From Bacillota bacterium (GTDB lineage: Bacteria > Bacillota > Clostridia > Peptostreptococcales > Anaerovoracaceae): a stretch of 26,430 nucleotides of DNA. Every line of letters begins with the position of its first letter. The stretch's first letter is position 1. The stretch covers positions 1 to 26,430 of the forward strand of contig JAEEOX010000134.1 in NCBI GenBank assembly GCA_016284485.1. The letters run 5' to 3'. This document shows positions 23,787-26,430 of this stretch, piece by piece. Below the pieces are notes generated by a model that saw only the letters and a list, made by a program, of their open reading frames with translations, was not told where the DNA came from and did no database searches. A program made the translations under genes and the position numbers.

Positions 23787-23816
23787 ATTATATATTAAAA
23801 AGCTTCGTCATGTCCT
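23787..23816 (-). promoter_or_regulatory. Probable promoter of the two-component operon
   Basis: On the minus strand a perfect TATAAT (23792-23787) is preceded 18 nt upstream by AGGACA (23816-23811), a partial -35 match. The transcript would start about 35 nt before the TTG codon of the kinase. One copy of ATAGCAATT (23781-23789) overlaps the -10 box. Confidence 0.55.
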
Positions 23817-23871
23817 TAAAAAAGTAAAAAAAGTGTGGACACGCCTTATTCTTTTTTATTCTTTCGTAAAA

Positions 23872-23899
23872 TTGATTTTTTGCCCGGCGGTATTATTAT
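23872..23899 (+). promoter_or_regulatory. Candidate promoter of the SemiSWEET cassette
   Basis: TTGATT (23872-23877), 16-nt spacer, TATTAT (23894-23899), with A/T-rich DNA upstream. It is about 50 nt before the ATG at 23951. The -10 match is imperfect and other placements are possible. Confidence 0.4.
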
Positions 23900-23950
23900 G
23901 GGAGCTGTAAACGGAAACACAATAGCAATTGTAAGAAAGAGGTAACTCCA

Positions 23951-24253
23951 ATGGGCTCACTGTTTGAAACATTAATGCTCGTATGCTTCGGCCTTTCATG
24001 GCCTATCAACATGATGAAGGCGTACAGGTCAAGAACCGCCAAGGGAACAAGTCTTCCCTTCCTGCTGCTTATCATAACCGGATATATCGGAGGCATCGCT
24101 GCCAAGATAATCAGCGGAAACATCAACTATGTCCTCATCGTCTATCTTATCAACCTTGCAATAGTCCTCCTTAACCTTGGGGTGTACTTCCGCAACGTAG
24201 CCATCGATAAGAAAAGCGAAAGAAAACTCGCTCTTGTACCTGCCAGAGCATAA
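23951..24253 (+). CDS. SemiSWEET/PQ-loop family small membrane transporter
   Basis: A 100-residue protein with three hydrophobic helices. The first is followed by the PQ-loop-like SWPINMMKAYRSRTAKGTSL, with FLLLIITGYIGGIAAKIISG as helix 2 and VLIVYLINLAIVLLNLGVYF as helix 3. The length and three-helix layout match bacterial SemiSWEETs, which act as dimers and move sugars or other small solutes. The substrate of this subgroup is not known to me. The ATG has GAGG eight nt upstream. It lies divergent from the two-component genes and 39 nt before a small gene of unknown function, probably in one transcript. Confidence 0.8.
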   Translation: MGSLFETLMLVCFGLSWPINMMKAYRSRTAKGTSLPFLLLIITGYIGGIAAKIISGNINYVLIVYLINLAIVLLNLGVYFRNVAIDKKSERKLALVPARA

Positions 24254-24292
24254 ACGACTGTTGATCATTTGATACTATTCGGGGAGTAAACC

Positions 24293-24514
24293 ATGAAAAA
24301 TCAAAACAGAAACGTAAATAAAGATAAAAAAGCTACAAATGATTTCTTATATGCAATGGGCATAAAGGGAATCGAAAACAATGATCGCAGCGGCATCGAG
24401 AGTCCCATGGACTTCGCTTATGCCATGGGCCTCAGCCGTTATACCGGTCATCAGTCCGAAAAGAAAGCAGAGCCCATCAGTGCTCCGATCACTGCAAAAT
24501 TGAAATTCATCTGA
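24293..24514 (+). CDS. Small protein with repeated DFxYAMG motif, function unknown
   Basis: A 73-residue protein I do not recognise. GGGGAG lies 6 nt before the ATG, so it is very likely translated. It has a basic Asn/Lys-rich start (MKNQNRNVNKDKKA) and then two related units: NDFLYAMGIKGIENN and MDFAYAMGLSRYTGH, about 23 residues apart. No signal peptide or long membrane helix is seen. It is placed between the SemiSWEET gene and a strong terminator, so the pair forms a two-gene cassette. A helper subunit or regulator of the transporter is possible but unproven. Confidence 0.75.
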   Translation: MKNQNRNVNKDKKATNDFLYAMGIKGIENNDRSGIESPMDFAYAMGLSRYTGHQSEKKAEPISAPITAKLKFI

Positions 24515-24529
24515 TAATTGCTATTTAAC

Positions 24530-24553
24530 GGCCTTCTACGGAAGGCCTTTTTT
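24530..24553 (+). terminator. Intrinsic terminator of the SemiSWEET cassette
   Basis: GGCCTTC (24530-24536) pairs perfectly with GAAGGCC (24541-24547) over a 4-nt TACG loop, followed by six T. It starts 15 nt after the small gene's stop codon. Confidence 0.93.
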
Positions 24554-24690
24554 CTTGGTTGGATATCACTACGCAGGCGACTGCGATTTTTTTGTGCTGG
24601 GGGTCGGAGAGACGCGATTTTCCACTCTGGCTGTGTTTTTTGCTCCAACCTTTCCACTGCGGCGCAAAAAAACGGCCCGCAGTGGAAAGC
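24554..24690. repeat. Hairpin-rich intergenic element, probably an interspersed repeat
   Basis: No gene is convincing here. CTTTCCACTGCGG (24650-24662) and its perfect complement (24677-24689) form a 13-bp stem with a 14-nt loop containing seven A. Partial copies of the pattern stand to the left (ATTTTCCACTCTGG at about 24617-24630; GCGATT and TTTTTTGTG/TTTTTTGC steps). This looks like a REP-like or decayed interspersed element. The open frames that cross it have no ribosome site and read as low-complexity peptides. Confidence 0.45.
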
Positions 24691-24708
24691 TACACCCCCC
24701 ATAAAGAA

Positions 24709-24729
24709 GGCATGCCTGCACGGCATGCC
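24709..24729 (-). terminator. Terminator of the ABC exporter genes
   Basis: GGCATGCC (24709-24716) and GGCATGCC (24722-24729) form an 8-bp stem with a 5-nt loop. On the minus strand it is followed by TTCTTTAT. It lies about 20 nt after the permease stop codon. Confidence 0.6.
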
Positions 24730-24750
24730 ACTATTTCTATTCAGCCATCG

Positions 24751-26358
24751 CTACTGCATATAGCAGAACTTCTCCCTGCCCTTTCCGGCCAGCCAGCGGT
24801 AAAACACGAAGGACACTGCCAGGAGCACCAGTGCTACCAGCACCAGGTACAGTTCAGCCGGCAGGAAGCCGCGGGTAAAGACGAATACTGCTCCCAGGGC
24901 CAGGGCCAGAAGCCACTCGCCGAAGAGGCAGATCAGCGGGTTAAGTCCCTGCTTGATGGGATAAGTCTCGTTGGTCCAGTCGAACGACGGCCTCTTCATG
25001 TTGATCCAGAGTCCGAAGAACGCGGTGAACGTGATGTAGGAGAGGCATGCCAGGAGCACCGCTGCCCAGCCAAGAAATGGCATTTTCGTAACTGCTGCGA
25101 CTGTTGCAGAGAATATCAGCACGCCGGGTACACAGAGGATGTATTCCATCTTTATCTTTGCCATGAAAACCTTCATGGGATCCACCGGAAGGGACTGAAG
25201 CAGCCACATGGACTTCCCTTCCAGGGATATGGAAGGCATGGTGTAGTAGCAGGTGGAGACCATAAGGAAAATCAGCACAGCCAGAATGCCGATCATGAAA
25301 TCCTGTCCGTGACCGAAGACCTGTTCCAGGATCACCGGTATTCCCACGACCACGTTTTTCTTTATGATGGCGGCCACCGCGAACACCAGCATGAACACTG
25401 AGCCCAGGCCGCAGTTCATCATGTAAGTGGTGCTGGATGTGAAGCGCCTCATTTCTTTTTTGAGCAGGACCTGAGAAGCGGATCCGGTCCTGAGCACTCC
25501 GTTTCCTACCTTGCGGCTCACAGTCTTCGATGCGTTGATGACCACTCCCCTGAAGGTCCTGGAGAGCACGTAATAGATGACGCCGAATATGAGGGCTATG
25601 GTGAGCAGCCCTAAGATGACGCCCTTCAGGTCACCGGTGTGCGCCAGTCCTATGAAGTACAGGGGCGGAAGGAATCTGTGGATCCAGTCGGCCATGGCGG
25701 AACTGCTGTTGACCAGCGACTGAGTGAATTTATTGATCTGCAGATAGAAGAAGAAATACGCTCCCAGGAAGACCAGGCTTGCGATCACGGATGCGAAGCT
25801 TCTGCCCTTCATTCTGGCGCTCACCAGAGATACCAGCCAGCCAAGCACTGAACTCAGTCCCAGGGAAAGGAATCCCAGTGCCAGAAGCATGACGATGTTT
25901 GCGATCAGCCCTCCGGCGTTCATTCCCACCGATGAGGCATACACGATGATCGCAGGCACCGTGCAGGCTGATGTGAAGAGCAGCGCTATGACGTACAGCG
26001 GCAGCATCCTCGCCAGAAGGATGTATCCCGGAGGTATGGGCATGGAAAGAAGGATCTCGTTGTCCTTTGCCCTGAATAGCGTAAGGTCCGCGCTGAACAT
26101 GGTGATGAGCGTTGCGAGGCCTACTCCAAGTATGTCCATCATAATGAAGAACTTCCAGTCCTCCCCCTTCCCCAGCAGCATGGCCGAGAGAGGTCCTGCC
26201 AGCATGAGCATGCTGGCCCCTATGGAGAGTGCCAGCAGCCCGTAGAGGATCAGGGTTATGGCGAATCCGCCCGCCGTGCCTCTCTTGGAGCGGCGCTTGC
26301 CCATGCTGAATAGGGTGGACAGCTCCATGAACTGTTTTTTGATAAGTGAGCCCAGCAT
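24751..26358 (-). CDS. ABC-2-like exporter permease
   Basis: A 535-residue membrane protein with about 12 hydrophobic segments in two halves of six, linked by a polar stretch near 285-305 (ASKTVSRKVGNGVLRTGSAS). Each half has a coupling-type segment: LTLFRAKDNEILLSMPIPPG in the first and ISLEGKSMWLLQSLPVDPMK in the second. These look like the 'ABC exporter' permeases of Firmicutes that pair with a single ATPase. The start ATG is one nt after the ATPase stop, with GGAGGAG upstream. The substrate is unknown; drug, peptide or lipid export are all possible. Confidence 0.85.
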   Translation of the reverse strand: MLGSLIKKQFMELSTLFSMGKRRSKRGTAGGFAITLILYGLLALSIGASMLMLAGPLSAMLLGKGEDWKFFIMMDILGVGLATLITMFSADLTLFRAKDNEILLSMPIPPGYILLARMLPLYVIALLFTSACTVPAIIVYASSVGMNAGGLIANIVMLLALGFLSLGLSSVLGWLVSLVSARMKGRSFASVIASLVFLGAYFFFYLQINKFTQSLVNSSSAMADWIHRFLPPLYFIGLAHTGDLKGVILGLLTIALIFGVIYYVLSRTFRGVVINASKTVSRKVGNGVLRTGSASQVLLKKEMRRFTSSTTYMMNCGLGSVFMLVFAVAAIIKKNVVVGIPVILEQVFGHGQDFMIGILAVLIFLMVSTCYYTMPSISLEGKSMWLLQSLPVDPMKVFMAKIKMEYILCVPGVLIFSATVAAVTKMPFLGWAAVLLACLSYITFTAFFGLWINMKRPSFDWTNETYPIKQGLNPLICLFGEWLLALALGAVFVFTRGFLPAELYLVLVALVLLAVSFVFYRWLAGKGREKFCYMQ

Positions 26359-26359
26359 G

Positions 26360-26430
26360 TTACTCCTCCAGTTCCAGGAAGACTTCCTCCAGCGACTCGT
26401 CTCCCTTGACCTCTTCCATGGTGCCGGACT
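26360..26430 (-). CDS. ABC transporter ATPase, C-terminal fragment
   Basis: Only the last 22 or so codons are inside the window; they end SLEEVFLELEE and then TAA at 26362-26360. The LEEVFLEL ending is common at the C-terminus of ABC-2 type ATPases. It sits directly in front of the permease, with one base between stop and ATG, so it is the ATPase of that exporter. The Walker motifs lie outside the window. Confidence 0.75.
   Translation of the reverse strand, partial: SGTMEEVKGDESLEEVFLELEE

Noticed and set aside
24451..24726. Minus-strand 91-codon frame across the intergenic element
   Set aside because: It crosses a strong terminator and the 13-bp stem, has no ribosome site and overlaps the small YAMG gene; it reads as a translation of repeat DNA.
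1..26430. CRISPR arrays, tRNA/rRNA genes, insertion sequences, prophage genes
   Set aside because: I looked for regular direct repeats, cloverleaf-like segments and transposase or integrase motifs and found none.

Overview
The window (about 53% G+C by eye, strong GGAGG-type ribosome binding sites, frequent ATGA stop/start overlaps, several TTG starts, frequent AGA/AGG arginine codons) looks like the chromosome of a Gram-positive anaerobe of the Clostridia. I cannot name the genus from the sequence. There are no rRNA or tRNA genes, CRISPR arrays or insertion sequences.

Region 1 (1-18562, all on the minus strand) is one long surface-polysaccharide operon of 16 visible genes. It is read leftward from a promoter at 18534-18562 and continues off the left edge. 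Gene order in the direction of transcription: a membrane-anchored UDP-GlcNAc 4,6-dehydratase; a DegT-family aminotransferase of the AATGal type; an initiating phosphoglycosyl transferase; a GT4 glycosyltransferase; a UDP-GlcNAc3NAcA 2-epimerase (WbpI-like); a glycosyltransferase; N-acetyltransferase (WbpD-like), oxidoreductase (WbpB-like) and aminotransferase (WbpE-like); a glycosyltransferase; a Wzx flippase; a leucine-rich-repeat membrane protein; a Wzy polymerase; two more glycosyltransferases; and a second, truncated flippase. Together they predict a Wzx/Wzy-type glycan. It would start on a 4-amino-4,6-dideoxy sugar with a possible free amine and contain ManNAc3NAcA (a di-N-acetylated uronic acid), so it may be zwitterionic. 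The UDP-GlcNAc 6-dehydrogenase that this pathway needs, and any chain-length or tyrosine-kinase regulators, are not in the window.

Region 2 (18590-20193, plus strand) is divergent from the operon. It carries pyroglutamyl-peptidase I (pcp) behind a good sigma-A promoter that overlaps a perfect 7-bp inverted repeat, followed by a TauE/SafE-family membrane transporter and a terminator that can work in both directions.

Region 3 (20205-21456, minus strand) is rsgA, a ribosome-assembly GTPase. It is preceded by a leader of about 245 nt with its own TTGACA-17-TACACT promoter, a 21-codon leader peptide with a Shine-Dalgarno site, and hairpins followed by U-runs. This layout looks like translation-coupled attenuation.

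Region 4 (21475-24553) is a CitA/DcuS-type histidine kinase and its response regulator on the minus strand. Divergent from them is a two-gene cassette for a 100-residue SemiSWEET/PQ-loop protein and a 73-residue protein of unknown function with a repeated DFxYAMG motif. Copies of a 9-10 base motif (AATAGCAATT) lie in the kinase promoter and at both ends of the cassette.

Region 5 (24554-26430) holds a hairpin-rich, probably repetitive intergenic element, then on the minus strand an ABC-2-like exporter permease of about 12 membrane segments and the last 22 codons of its ATPase, cut by the right edge.
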